Source of the DNA: Acidobacteriota bacterium
GTDB taxonomy: Bacteria > Acidobacteriota > Blastocatellia > Pyrinomonadales > Pyrinomonadaceae
Length of the DNA stretch: 64,000 bases
Reading direction: 5' to 3'
NCBI GenBank assembly: GCA_016715115.1
Contig: JADKBM010000016.1
Location: forward strand, 1,619,218-1,683,217
The notes under the pieces were generated by a model. That model did no database searches and was not told the DNA's origin. It worked only from the letters and a program-made list of their open reading frames with translations. Positions 1-9,030 of this stretch are shown piece after piece. Position 1 is the first letter of the stretch; the number at the start of each line of letters is the position of its first letter. Position numbers and translations under genes: made by a program.

Positions 1-54
1 CGGACTTTTTTGTTTGAAGCAACTTGAAAACGCGATATACTGAGGCCAATCTTA

Positions 55-1167
55 ATGAACGGCTCTCTGTTGTCCACTTCCCAACTTTCTCTCAAACCAC
101 TCGGCGCGGGTGACCTCATCGACCGGGCGATTCGCCTGTACCGCAAGAACTTTTGGACCTTTCTTTGGATCGCGGCGCCGCCGATTCTCGCCGGAACTTT
201 GATCTCAGTCGTTTGGACGGTGATCGGACGATCGCTTTTCACGCTCGACTCGGTCAACAATCCCGGCGAAACGTTCATTTACTACGTGTTCCTTTGGCTC
301 GGGAATCTCTTCATCTGGATGATCGAGATCATTGCCGCGATGACGGTGATGGGCGGCGCGGCGCGGGTCTTCGTCAGGCATTTGCTGTTCGAGGAACCGA
401 TCACTTTTCGCGAGACCTACAAGACGGTGAAAGGCCGCATTCCGGGCTTGATCGCGGCTTCGACGATCATCACGGTCGTTCTTGGAATGTTCGGGTTGTT
501 TCTTTTCTACGTCGCGCTCATTTTGGTCTTTCTGGCGATCGCCGTGACGTTCGCGGCTTTCAGTTTTTCACCTTTTCTGACGACGATCGTCTCGATTGCA
601 TTATCGATCGTCCTTATCGGTCTGACGCTTTGGGTCTTTTTTCTTCTCGCGTCGCGCTTCGCATATGTGCCGCAAGTGATGCTCGTTGAAGGCCAGCCGC
701 TGATGTCGGCCATCGGCCGGAGCGCGTCGCTTGCAAGCGGAAACGTCAAACGGCTCGCCGGACTCGTGATCTTTACGCTGCTTGCGATCTACTCGGCGCT
801 GGCGTTGTTGTACGTTCCGCTCGGCTGGTACGCGTGGGTAAACGGCGTCGAGATCTTGCGCTTTGCGGTCGATCCGGACGCGGTTCCGGCGTGGTACGAG
901 ATCGCCAATCAGTTCATCTGGCAAGCGAGTATGATCTTGCTTTTGCCGGTCTGGATGATCGGTCTGTGTTTGCTTTACGTTGATGAACGCGTCCGCCACG
1001 AAGGCTACGACATTGAATTGATGGCGGCCCGCCGGCTCGGCGAGATCCCGGCGGTTCCGGAGGATTTCGTGAATCCCCTGCAGCCGGCGCTCGCTCACGG
1101 CATTGTCACGAATCCGGAATACACGCCGGAAAGGAAATCGTCTTTTACGACTCTCGGTCTGAAATGA
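55..1167 (+). CDS. Polytopic integral membrane protein, glycerophosphodiesterase-membrane-domain-like
   Basis: The 370-residue protein has at least six hydrophobic segments, near residues 35-55, 80-105, 135-180, 185-210, 235-260 and 290-315, and a soluble C-terminal tail. The N-terminal pattern, a soluble stretch with DLIDRAIRLYRKNF before the first membrane helix, is typical of the YciC/DUF975-like or glycerophosphoryl diester phosphodiesterase membrane-domain families. No catalytic motif is visible. Its stop overlaps the start of the DUF4129 gene by 4 bp (ATGA), so the two are co-translated. Together with the following DUF4129, DUF4350 and MoxR genes it forms a common bacterial cluster thought to act in envelope processes. 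The family call is from pattern only. Confidence 0.6.
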   Translation: MNGSLLSTSQLSLKPLGAGDLIDRAIRLYRKNFWTFLWIAAPPILAGTLISVVWTVIGRSLFTLDSVNNPGETFIYYVFLWLGNLFIWMIEIIAAMTVMGGAARVFVRHLLFEEPITFRETYKTVKGRIPGLIAASTIITVVLGMFGLFLFYVALILVFLAIAVTFAAFSFSPFLTTIVSIALSIVLIGLTLWVFFLLASRFAYVPQVMLVEGQPLMSAIGRSASLASGNVKRLAGLVIFTLLAIYSALALLYVPLGWYAWVNGVEILRFAVDPDAVPAWYEIANQFIWQASMILLLPVWMIGLCLLYVDERVRHEGYDIELMAARRLGEIPAVPEDFVNPLQPALAHGIVTNPEYTPERKSSFTTLGLK

Positions 1168-2201
1168 AGTTCGTCCTTTCATCGCTGGTCCTTTTGATCG
1201 CTGCCGCTTCGGCGTTCGGCGGGACGCTGACCGATTACAGGAACGCGATCGGCGATGCGCGAATCAAGATCGATAAACTTATCGTGATGGCCGAAGATGG
1301 CGTGGACGAAGTGTCTCTCCGCGGACATCAAGCCGAAATTCGGGATCTGTTTGCAAAGCCCGAATCCAAACTCAGGCGCATCGACTTTGACGGAACGAGC
1401 GTCGAGATCGACAACCGTTGGGTACTCGAAAAACTCGCGCAGATCGAACAGTCTCCGGCGAAGCGGATCGACGTTCTCAACGAGATCGACGAAAGACTCG
1501 CCGCGGTCGTTGGGAAGATCGGCGAGCTCGAGAGTTCCGTCGCCGGCGGCAATTCAAAAGACGCCGACAAACAGAAGCTCGCCGAAATCCTCAAGCGCAT
1601 CGAGTTTCAGAAGCCTGAACCGCCGAAAGAAAGCTGGCTCGACCGCATCCGCAAGGCGATCGATCGCTGGCTCAACGACAATTTTCCGGAAATGCAGGTG
1701 CCCGAGGGCGCAAGTGAAGGAATGCGCTCGACGTCCCTCGTGCTGCAGATCCTGCTTTACGCGGTGATCATCGGCGCGGTCGGTTTTATGCTCTACAAGT
1801 TCGCGCCGTTTCTCGCCTCGAAGCTGCGCCGGTTCGAACGCGAGGAAAAGGAAGATCGAGTCATCCTCGGCGAACGCATCGCCGGAAATGAGGATGCCGG
1901 AACGCTCTTTGGCGAAGCCGAAAGGCTTGCGCGCGAAGGCAATCTGCGCGGCGCCGTCCGCAAAGGCTACGTCGCGCTGCTCTGCGATCTGAGCGATCGG
2001 AAGCTGATCGGACTCGCGCGTCACAAAACCAACCGAGACTATCTGCGCGACGTCCGGAAACACGCCCCGCTTCATCAGAATATGAACGGAATGACCAACA
2101 GCTTCGAGCGTCACTGGTACGGATTCGAGGAGGTCACGCCGGTCGAATGGGAGGAGTTCCGCAACGGATACAAGCGGACGATAGAAACGGCGAAACAGTA
2201 G
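1164..2201 (+). CDS. DUF4129 domain membrane protein
   Basis: The 345-residue protein has an N-terminal signal-like segment (residues 1-19, ending in SAFGG), a long extracytoplasmic helical region, one membrane helix near residues 190-215, and a C-terminal cytoplasmic domain. In that domain the pattern from the EAERLAREGNLRGAVR stretch through LIGLARHKTNRDYLRD to the FERHWYGFEEV stretch matches DUF4129. DUF4129 domains are usually the C-terminal part of membrane transglutaminase-like proteins or stand alone beside DUF4350 and MoxR genes, as here. The ATG overlaps the stop of the upstream membrane-protein gene by 4 bp. The molecular function is unknown. Confidence 0.7.
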   Translation: MKFVLSSLVLLIAAASAFGGTLTDYRNAIGDARIKIDKLIVMAEDGVDEVSLRGHQAEIRDLFAKPESKLRRIDFDGTSVEIDNRWVLEKLAQIEQSPAKRIDVLNEIDERLAAVVGKIGELESSVAGGNSKDADKQKLAEILKRIEFQKPEPPKESWLDRIRKAIDRWLNDNFPEMQVPEGASEGMRSTSLVLQILLYAVIIGAVGFMLYKFAPFLASKLRRFEREEKEDRVILGERIAGNEDAGTLFGEAERLAREGNLRGAVRKGYVALLCDLSDRKLIGLARHKTNRDYLRDVRKHAPLHQNMNGMTNSFERHWYGFEEVTPVEWEEFRNGYKRTIETAKQ

Positions 2202-2307
2202 CGTTGGGCAATGTTCTGAGTTCCGCCCTCAGGCGGTGACAGTCAATCGTCCGAACCTGCGATTCGAAGATCCGGCTGGCCGGCGAAACTCCGGGGCCAC
2301 GCGAAAT

Positions 2308-3798
2308 ATGCGTCAACGACTTTTCATTCTTGTCGGATTGTTCATCCTGATCGCGGTGCTGATCGGGTTGAACGCCGCGTCGTATACGCAAAAAGAGAAG
2401 TTGCCCGACAGCGAAATGCTGCCGAATCGTTCGACTTTCAACGGCGGTGCGACCGGATCACGTGCGTTTTTCGATCTTCTCAACGAAACCGGCCGCAAGC
2501 CTGTGCGCTGGATCGAGCCGCCGGCTGAGCTGGACAACAGGAGTTCGCCATCGACGTTCGTCGTCATCGGGAGTTTGCGTCAGGAATACAGCGATAAGGA
2601 GATCGAGGATCTTCTCCGTTGGGTCTCGCAAGGCCGCCGGTTGGTGATAATTGACCGAAATCCACCCGTTTCGCTGGCGAAGACGACCGCAAATTACGAG
2701 ATCACGCTTGAGGGTTTCGAAAAGCCGTTCTTTGACACCGATGCTTACAACCAGCCGGAAATGACTCTCGGCACGAAGGCCGCGAAGCCGTCGCAGCCGA
2801 CCGTATACACGCGCGGCGTTAACGCCATTCAGCCGTCTCGTTTCGCGACCTCGATCGAGGTCAGGCGAATTGATAATCCGGAAGTTCAGGAAATGATGTA
2901 CGGCCGCGGCAACGCTCCGGTCGATTTTGATCCGACGCCGCCGACTGATGACGAAGAAGACTTCAGCGGAATGCCGACGCCGAAACCGTTGAAGACCGTC
3001 AAAGACAAGCTCGGAGCACCGGCCGCAACAACGCCTGATCGGAGCAATCCTCAAAATGAAGACTACTCGGTTCAAACGGAAGATTCGACGACGACCGTCG
3101 CGCTGACCGCGCCGGTCGTGCATTTCGCCAATGACCGGAAGAACATCGTCGTCGACGTTCCGTTCGGTTCCGGACGGATAGTTTTTCTCAGTGACCCGTA
3201 TATCGTTTCAAATGCCGGGATCAGCATCGCCGACAATGCTGCTTTGGCCGTGAATCTGGTCGGATCGGACGGAACGATCGCATTCGACGAGTATCATCAG
3301 GGCTACGGGTCGAACCGCAACCGTTTTTTCGAGTTCTTTGACGGTACGCCCGTGATCGCGATGTTCTTGCAGATCGCGCTACTGATCGGTCTTGTGTTCT
3401 TTTCCCAAAGCCGGCGTTTCGCGCGGCCAGTTCCTGAGCCCGAACCGAACCGGCTTTCGAAACTGGAGTACGTTTCGGCAATGGCCGAACTCCAGCAACG
3501 AACAAACGGTTATGACATTGCCGTCGAGAACATATACACGGATTTCCGGCGTCGCGTCGCGCGCCTTGTCGGCGTCGATAATTTTACGGCTAGCCGGAGG
3601 AACCTGGCGCTTCTGATCGTCGAACGCCTGCCGGATGAGAACGCCGACGAAGTTGAATCGGTGATGAAGCGCTGCGAGGATGTGATGCACGGCGACCGCA
3701 CCGGAAAGAAAGAAGTTTTGAGACTGACCAAGCGCTTGCGCGAAATCGAAGAGAACCTGGGGCTGCAACGGAGGAAAAAGAATGCGGGTGAAAGGTAG
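2308..3798 (+). CDS. DUF4350 domain membrane protein
   Basis: From ATG 2308 the 496-residue product begins MRQRLFILVGLFILIAVLIG, an N-terminal membrane anchor. A GTG at 2236 would add 24 polar residues before the anchor, so I prefer 2308. A large extracytoplasmic domain follows, containing the DUF4350-like pattern of a fixed-phase RAFFDLLNETGRKPVRW segment and a VVIGSLRQ strand. A second membrane helix lies near residue 350, followed by a cytoplasmic C-terminal helical region. The gene sits between DUF4129 and, beyond a TauE gene, a MoxR ATPase, which is the usual DUF4350 neighbourhood. A low-complexity PTPPTDDEEDFSGMPTPKP linker lies in the extracytoplasmic part. Confidence 0.7.
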   Translation: MRQRLFILVGLFILIAVLIGLNAASYTQKEKLPDSEMLPNRSTFNGGATGSRAFFDLLNETGRKPVRWIEPPAELDNRSSPSTFVVIGSLRQEYSDKEIEDLLRWVSQGRRLVIIDRNPPVSLAKTTANYEITLEGFEKPFFDTDAYNQPEMTLGTKAAKPSQPTVYTRGVNAIQPSRFATSIEVRRIDNPEVQEMMYGRGNAPVDFDPTPPTDDEEDFSGMPTPKPLKTVKDKLGAPAATTPDRSNPQNEDYSVQTEDSTTTVALTAPVVHFANDRKNIVVDVPFGSGRIVFLSDPYIVSNAGISIADNAALAVNLVGSDGTIAFDEYHQGYGSNRNRFFEFFDGTPVIAMFLQIALLIGLVFFSQSRRFARPVPEPEPNRLSKLEYVSAMAELQQRTNGYDIAVENIYTDFRRRVARLVGVDNFTASRRNLALLIVERLPDENADEVESVMKRCEDVMHGDRTGKKEVLRLTKRLREIEENLGLQRRKKNAGER

Positions 3799-3857
3799 CG
3801 GCTGGCGGGAGCTTGGGGCGTTCCTCCCGCACAAAGTCGGATACCGTCGTCAACTGA

Positions 3858-4610
3858 ATGAGCACATTTGAGTTAATCACCTTGATCTTGCTCTTTTTCG
3901 CGACGAGCATCGTCGGCGTCGTCACGGGCAGCAATTCGCTCGTCACGGTGCCGGTGATGTTTCAGTTCGGCATCGATCCAAGGGTCGCGGTCGCGACGAA
4001 TATGTTCGGACTGACGTTTATGAGCATCGGCGCGACGATTCCGTTTTTGCGGAGCGGTACGATCGAACGCAAAACCGTGACGCCGCTGATCCTGATCACG
4101 GTCGTCGCTTCGGCGATCGGAGCGGCACTTGTTTCGTTGATCGCGCCCGGCGGGCTGAAACTGATCGTTTCGATCGCGATGATCGTGGTCACGGTCTTTA
4201 CTTTGCTGAACCGGAACGCCGGCGTCAAAAAGTTCGAAGCCTCATCGTCGCGGACCGCGTTGGTCTATGTTCTGACGTTTGCGCTCGGAGTTTATGGCGG
4301 TCTCTACAGCGGCGGCTATGTGACGATGCTGACGGCTGTTTTCGTTGGATTATTCGGAATGAAGTTCAGCGAATCGGTCGCCGCGACGAAGGTCATCAAC
4401 GTCTTTTCATCGGCGATTGCCACCGCCGTTTTTATGTGGCAAGGTTTAGTAGATTACAGGCTCGGACTGATTCTCGGAGCCTCGATGTTCGCCGGCGCGT
4501 ACATCGGCGCGCACACGGTCACGAAGATGAGCGACGTCTGGCTCAAACGGATCTTCGTCATCGTCGTTCTCGCGCTCGCGCTTAAGACGATTTTGGATTT
4601 TGGATTTTAG
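3858..4610 (+). CDS. TauE/SafE family anion exporter
   Basis: The 250-residue polytopic protein has about eight hydrophobic segments in two similar halves, each with a small-residue-rich pattern (GVVTGSNSLVTVPVM in the first, GVYGGLYSGGYVTML in the second) typical of TauE/SafE/TSUP permeases. These carry sulfite, sulfonates or other small organosulfur anions. The substrate cannot be told from sequence. It interrupts the DUF4350-MoxR pair and its stop lies inside a stretch of GGATTTT repeats. Confidence 0.75.
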   Translation: MSTFELITLILLFFATSIVGVVTGSNSLVTVPVMFQFGIDPRVAVATNMFGLTFMSIGATIPFLRSGTIERKTVTPLILITVVASAIGAALVSLIAPGGLKLIVSIAMIVVTVFTLLNRNAGVKKFEASSSRTALVYVLTFALGVYGGLYSGGYVTMLTAVFVGLFGMKFSESVAATKVINVFSSAIATAVFMWQGLVDYRLGLILGASMFAGAYIGAHTVTKMSDVWLKRIFVIVVLALALKTILDFGF

Positions 4611-4694
4611 ATTTTGGATTGATCGAGATCCAAGCTTACTTCCCGGCACAACTTTGCCCGGCAAATCCGAAATCCCAAATCCCAAATCCCAAAT
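4592..4694 (+). repeat. GGATTT-type heptamer stem-loop, copy 1
   Basis: The left arm has repeated GGATTTT/AGATTTT units, covering the last codons of the TauE-like gene. The right arm has AAATCCGAAATCCC and repeats of AAATCCC ending directly at the moxR ATG (4695). The arms are reverse complements and can form a long hairpin around a roughly 40-nt loop. It belongs to a dispersed family also seen near 24100, 26660, 34390, 37570 and 50600. Confidence 0.7.
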
Positions 4695-5648
4695 ATGCTG
4701 ACTTACACACCGCAAACCGTCGCTCATATCCTGAACGAACTCCGCAAGGTCATCGTCGGACAGGATGATCCGATCGAACAGATTCTCGTCGCGCTCCTGG
4801 CCGAGGGCCACGCGCTCGTCGAAGGCGTTCCGGGAACCGCGAAAACGCTCACGATCAAGACGCTTGCGCGGATCATCGGCGCACATTTTTCACGCATCCA
4901 GTTCACGCCGGACCTGATGCCGTCGGACGTTACCGGCACCAACGTTTTCAATATGCAGACGTCGCAATTCAGCCTGCGACACGGGCCGATCTTCACCGAC
5001 ATTCTGCTGGCCGACGAAATAAACCGCACCCCGCCGAAAACTCAGGCGGCGCTGCTCGAGGCGATGGAGGAACGCCAGGTGACGATCGACGGCGAACGAT
5101 TCCAGCTTTCTCCTCTGTTTACCGTGCTCGCGACCGAGAATCCGATCGAGTATGAAGGAACATACCCGCTGCCCGAGGCGCAGCTTGATCGATTCCTGCT
5201 AAAGATAAACATCGATTATCCGCCGGTCGAGGCCGAACTCGAGATCGTCGCCCGCTGGGATCAGGGTTTCAACTCGCGCCGGCTCGAGGACGTGGATGTC
5301 GTGCCGCTTTCGGATGTCGCCGCGATTCAACATTGCCGCGCCGAGGTTCGCGCGATGCGCCTCGAACCCGGCGTGCAGAAATACATTGTCGACATCATCC
5401 GCAAGACCCGCAGTCACCCGACGATTCTTTATGGTGCGAGTCCGCGCGCGGCAGTCGCTCTGCTGCTTTGTTCAAAAGCACTGGCGGCGATCCGCGGTCG
5501 CGATTTCGTGACTCCGGATGACATTCGCGACGTCTCGGCTCCGGTTTTGCGCCATCGACTCGCGCTTCGCGCCGAAGCCGAACTCGACGGTGCGACGACC
5601 GATGCCGTGATCGCGGACATCATCAAAGGCGTTGAAGTTCCGCGATAG
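4695..5648 (+). CDS. MoxR-family AAA+ ATPase
   Basis: The 317-residue protein has the MoxR layout. There is a Walker A variant GVPGTAKT (residues about 41-48), a Walker B LLADEINRTPPKTQAALLEA, and sensor 1 ATENP. A C-terminal lid follows, with SPRAAVALL. MoxR ATPases act as chaperones that remodel or insert metal cofactors into partner proteins, often partners carrying VWA domains. The nearby DUF4129 and DUF4350 genes are the typical genomic partners. The ATG follows immediately on an AAATCCC repeat rather than a clear Shine-Dalgarno sequence. Confidence 0.9.
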   Translation: MLTYTPQTVAHILNELRKVIVGQDDPIEQILVALLAEGHALVEGVPGTAKTLTIKTLARIIGAHFSRIQFTPDLMPSDVTGTNVFNMQTSQFSLRHGPIFTDILLADEINRTPPKTQAALLEAMEERQVTIDGERFQLSPLFTVLATENPIEYEGTYPLPEAQLDRFLLKINIDYPPVEAELEIVARWDQGFNSRRLEDVDVVPLSDVAAIQHCRAEVRAMRLEPGVQKYIVDIIRKTRSHPTILYGASPRAAVALLLCSKALAAIRGRDFVTPDDIRDVSAPVLRHRLALRAEAELDGATTDAVIADIIKGVEVPR

Positions 5649-5814
5649 CGTTTGATTAGGACAACTGCTGAATTTGCAGTAAATTCTGAGTGTAATTACC
5701 TGGGAGCTTGGTTTGCCGGACAAGGAACATCGATGTGTCCGGAACAGATTCTCCAATGCCCCCTGGGCGATCCGAAATCCGAAATACCACGATTCCGAGG
5801 ATTATAACGTTACG

Positions 5815-6945
5815 ATGAACGATCTTTCGCGCCGTCATTTTCTGAAACAACTCGGAGCGTTGCCGGCTGTTTTTCTTGCGGCACGCGGCACTTTTGCCGG
5901 TTTTGAGACTCAGACCGAGACAACGCCGTTCGAGTTTCTCGTCGTCGGAGATTCGCTCGTCTGGGGACAGGGACTTGAGGAAAAGGACAAGTTTTACACG
6001 TTGACCAAGAATTGGCTCGAAACCGAGGCTTTCGGCGAACGGGTTCCCGTCAATTTGAAGGTCAAGGCGCACTCGGGAGCAACGTTGACTCCGCACGAAA
6101 ACGAGCTGAAGGCGTTGCAAGCCGCCGGAAAGGACGAAACCAAATATTACAACTCGGAGATAAACGTTGGTTTTCCGAGCATCAAAACGCAACTCGATCT
6201 GGCCGCCAAAGAATACGCGGCGGCGAACACGCCAAACGAATCGATCCGACTGATTATGCTTTCGGGCGGTATAACCGACATTTCAGTCGCCGCTTTGCTT
6301 AATCCTTTCGGCGACAACGATCAGTTGCGCCGCGATATCGACAAGTATTGCTCCGGTTCGATGACCGAGGTTCTCGGACACGCGGCGACGCTCTTCCCCA
6401 ACGCGCTGATCGCTGTAATCGGCTATTATCCGATGATCTCGCCAAAGACGCCGGCGCACGATCTGTTCAATTTCACGCTCGAAGCTTACGGGGTTCCGCG
6501 GCCGCTGAAGCCGGTCGTCAATAACCTGCTGACAAAGCAATTCTTCAAGATCATCAAGAAAAAGGCGATCAAGCGTTCGCGGATATGGATGGAACTCTCA
6601 GAAGCCAAACTGCGTGACTCCGTCGATAAACTCAACGCGCGGCAAACCGCGGCGCGGGCAGTTTACATCAACTCGCCGATCAATGAAGGAAACACCTTCG
6701 GAACCAATGACCTGCTGGTTTTCCGGATGCTCAAGAAAGGCCGTATAGAGGATCCGCAGTATGACGAGCGAAAAGAGTTTTGCGGACCGACTCTCAACGA
6801 ACTCAAGAAATCCACGGGCCTCAAATATCCGATCCGTTTCTGCGATATGGCCGCCATCGGCCACCCGAATCCAGCCGGTTCGAGACTGTTCTCCGAATCG
6901 ATCAAATCAGTTCTGGGTCCGCTGGTGAATGCCGGAAGAAAGTAG
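5815..6945 (+). CDS. Tat-exported SGNH/GDSL-like hydrolase, paralogue 1
   Basis: From ATG 5815 the 376-residue product starts with the twin-arginine signal SRRHFLKQLGALPAVFLAA. An earlier in-frame start at 5713 would put 34 residues, partly GGATTT-repeat sequence, before the signal, so I reject it. Block I is GDSLVWGQ with the likely nucleophile at Ser47. Block III reads GGITD where SGNH enzymes have GxND, so the usual oxyanion Asn is a Thr. The C-terminal His is in DMAAIGHPNPAG. It has a tandem paralogue just downstream, which conserves both the GDS motif and the Thr variant. Export to the periplasm or surface is likely. The substrate is unknown. Confidence 0.65.
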   Translation: MNDLSRRHFLKQLGALPAVFLAARGTFAGFETQTETTPFEFLVVGDSLVWGQGLEEKDKFYTLTKNWLETEAFGERVPVNLKVKAHSGATLTPHENELKALQAAGKDETKYYNSEINVGFPSIKTQLDLAAKEYAAANTPNESIRLIMLSGGITDISVAALLNPFGDNDQLRRDIDKYCSGSMTEVLGHAATLFPNALIAVIGYYPMISPKTPAHDLFNFTLEAYGVPRPLKPVVNNLLTKQFFKIIKKKAIKRSRIWMELSEAKLRDSVDKLNARQTAARAVYINSPINEGNTFGTNDLLVFRMLKKGRIEDPQYDERKEFCGPTLNELKKSTGLKYPIRFCDMAAIGHPNPAGSRLFSESIKSVLGPLVNAGRK

Positions 6946-7035
6946 AAGTTCTTCAATATAGATTAACCTTTCAGCTTTTCTTATCGCTCACATCCTCCCC
7001 CGGCAGGGACTACAATCAACTTGGAGGATGTCGTC

Positions 7036-8148
7036 ATGACCGCCTGTTCACGTCGCCTCTTTCTCAAACAGCTCGGAGCCGTCGCGGGTTTCACATTCAC
7101 CGCCGGATCGATCGCACCGCTCTCGATCTTTGCCCAAAGCAATTCGGAATTCGAGGTCTTGGTCGGTGGCGACTCGTTCATCTGGGGTCAAGGACTACAG
7201 GAAAAAGACAAGTTCTACTCGCTGATCCGCGACTGGCTGGCGAACGATGTCTTCGGCGATTCGCAGCGCATCAATCTCACCGTCAAGGCGCACTCGGGCG
7301 CGCGCATTCGGTTGCACGACAAGCAGGTCGAAAAAATGAAAAGGGCCGGCCAGCCGACCGACAAGTTCTACTATCCCGAGGCCGATATCTCATTTCCGTC
7401 GATCACGACACAGATCGACACCGCATTGCGCGAGTACGCCGATCCGCGCAAAGTGAAACTCGTGATGCTGTCGGGCGGGATCACCGATCTCGTCGTCGGT
7501 AACGCGATCAATCCGTTTATGAAGAAGAGCAAATTCCTGCGGCTTGTTCATACTTATTGCCACGAGGAAATGGGGCGGCTCCTCGCGCACGTGACGGATG
7601 TTTTTCCCGAAGCGGTCGTTGCCGTATTCGCGTATTTCCCGATCGTTTCAACGAAGAGCGATATGAACAAGATCACGAAATACCTGATGAAGATGGTCAG
7701 GTTTCCGCACCAACTCCAATGGCTTTTGACCAACGGATTCAGCAAGCAGTTTATGAAGATCGTCCGCAAAGCGACTTCCGACCGGTCGCGTTTGTGGTTC
7801 AACGAATCAAACAAAGAACTGGCGGACGCGGTCGCGAAAACCAATGAACGGCTGGCGCGTCCGCGAGTCGTCTTCGTACCGTCTCCCGTGACGGAAGAGA
7901 CTTGTTTTGCGACGCCGAACAGTCTCCTGTGGTCGCTCGACAAGGACAATCGGCCCGAGGACGACATATATGCAGAGCGCCTGGTGAAATGTCCGGAAGT
8001 CTTCAACGAGATCAAATACAAGCCGTTTGGGCCGCTTTCCGTCCGATTGTGCGAGCTCGCATCGGTCGCCCACGTGAACAAGGCGGGTTCGATCGCGTAT
8101 GCGGAAGCGGCAAAGCCGATTCTGCGCCCGTTTTTCGCGGCCGGTTAA
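7036..8148 (+). CDS. Tat-exported SGNH/GDSL-like hydrolase, paralogue 2
   Basis: The 370-residue product starts at ATG 7036, preceded by a GGAGG Shine-Dalgarno sequence at 7023-7027. A TTG at 7021 contains that same site and is unlikely to be the start. The Tat motif is CSRRLFLKQLGAVAG, followed by a hydrophobic stretch and a probable cleavage near FAQS. Block I is GGDSFIWGQ, block III again GGITD, and the C-terminal His lies in ELASVAHVNKAG. Long stretches match paralogue 1 (for example QEKDKFYSL and LTVKAHSGA), so the pair arose by tandem duplication. No transmembrane region follows the signal. Confidence 0.65.
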   Translation: MTACSRRLFLKQLGAVAGFTFTAGSIAPLSIFAQSNSEFEVLVGGDSFIWGQGLQEKDKFYSLIRDWLANDVFGDSQRINLTVKAHSGARIRLHDKQVEKMKRAGQPTDKFYYPEADISFPSITTQIDTALREYADPRKVKLVMLSGGITDLVVGNAINPFMKKSKFLRLVHTYCHEEMGRLLAHVTDVFPEAVVAVFAYFPIVSTKSDMNKITKYLMKMVRFPHQLQWLLTNGFSKQFMKIVRKATSDRSRLWFNESNKELADAVAKTNERLARPRVVFVPSPVTEETCFATPNSLLWSLDKDNRPEDDIYAERLVKCPEVFNEIKYKPFGPLSVRLCELASVAHVNKAGSIAYAEAAKPILRPFFAAG

Positions 8149-8157
8149 TGTTGTAGA

Positions 8158-8913
8158 ATGCTCGCGATGGAAGAAACGAAACCGCAACAACCTGGTTGGC
8201 GCGAGATGGTTCTGATCGCGATCATCGTTTTGTCTTTTGCCGCGATCTTCTTCATCCCGAAATTCGGCCAAGATCCGGCCTATCACGATTTCGCCGATCA
8301 ACGTCCATTTCTCGGAATCCCGAACTTCCTTGACGTCGCGTCGAATTTAGCGTTTCTGATCGTCGGAATTCTTGGCCTGCGGGCTTGTTTCAGAACCCGC
8401 GCCGGGATCGAATGGACCGTTCTGTTCGTCGGCGTCGCTCTTGTCAGTGTCGGATCAGGCTGGTATCACTGGAATCCAAACAATGGGACGCTCGTTTGGG
8501 ATCGTCTGCCGATGACCATCGGTTTTATGGGACTCTTCGTGGCGCTTCTGTCCGAACACGTCGGCGAGCGACTGCGTATGCTTTTGATACCGGCACTCTT
8601 GACTGGCGCGGCAAGCGTTTTTTATTGGTACCATTTCGACGATCTGCGTTTCTACGCCTGGGTCCAGGTCGTTCCGCTACTGACGGTTCCGCTCGTGCTG
8701 ATCATCTTTCCGGGCCGTTTTTCACATCGCTGGCTGTTGCTGGTTGCGCTGGTTTTCTATGTCGCCGCGAAACTTACCGAAACGTGGGATGATCAGGTCT
8801 TCGCCGCGACCGGCTCGATCGTCAGCGGCCACACGATCAAGCACCTTCTATCGGCGATCGGGGTTCTCGCCATCTGGCAGATGATTCGTGAAAGACGAGC
8901 ATCGCCAATGTAA
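8158..8913 (+). CDS. CREST-superfamily (ceramidase-like) membrane protein
   Basis: The 251-residue protein has about seven hydrophobic segments. It carries the three CREST signatures: an S-x3-H motif in SGWYHW, an Asp in WDRLPM, and an HxxxH motif in HTIKH near the C terminus. These form a zinc site in alkaline ceramidases and PAQR receptors. The YHDFADQRPFLGIPNFLDV stretch is typical of the bacterial branch. The reaction is probably hydrolysis of a lipid amide, but the substrate is not known. A second in-frame ATG at 8167 is an equally possible start. The gene lies 9 bp after the SGNH paralogue 2 stop. Confidence 0.7.
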   Translation: MLAMEETKPQQPGWREMVLIAIIVLSFAAIFFIPKFGQDPAYHDFADQRPFLGIPNFLDVASNLAFLIVGILGLRACFRTRAGIEWTVLFVGVALVSVGSGWYHWNPNNGTLVWDRLPMTIGFMGLFVALLSEHVGERLRMLLIPALLTGAASVFYWYHFDDLRFYAWVQVVPLLTVPLVLIIFPGRFSHRWLLLVALVFYVAAKLTETWDDQVFAATGSIVSGHTIKHLLSAIGVLAIWQMIRERRASPM

Positions 8914-9030
8914 ATGCGTTTCCGGACCGCCGATCTCGCATTTTCGTTTCTCAGCGCGCCCGCGTTCGGTTCGCCCTACGGATTTCGGCTGCGTGCGCAA
9001 TCCTGATTTCAATTTGTTATCATAAAATCT

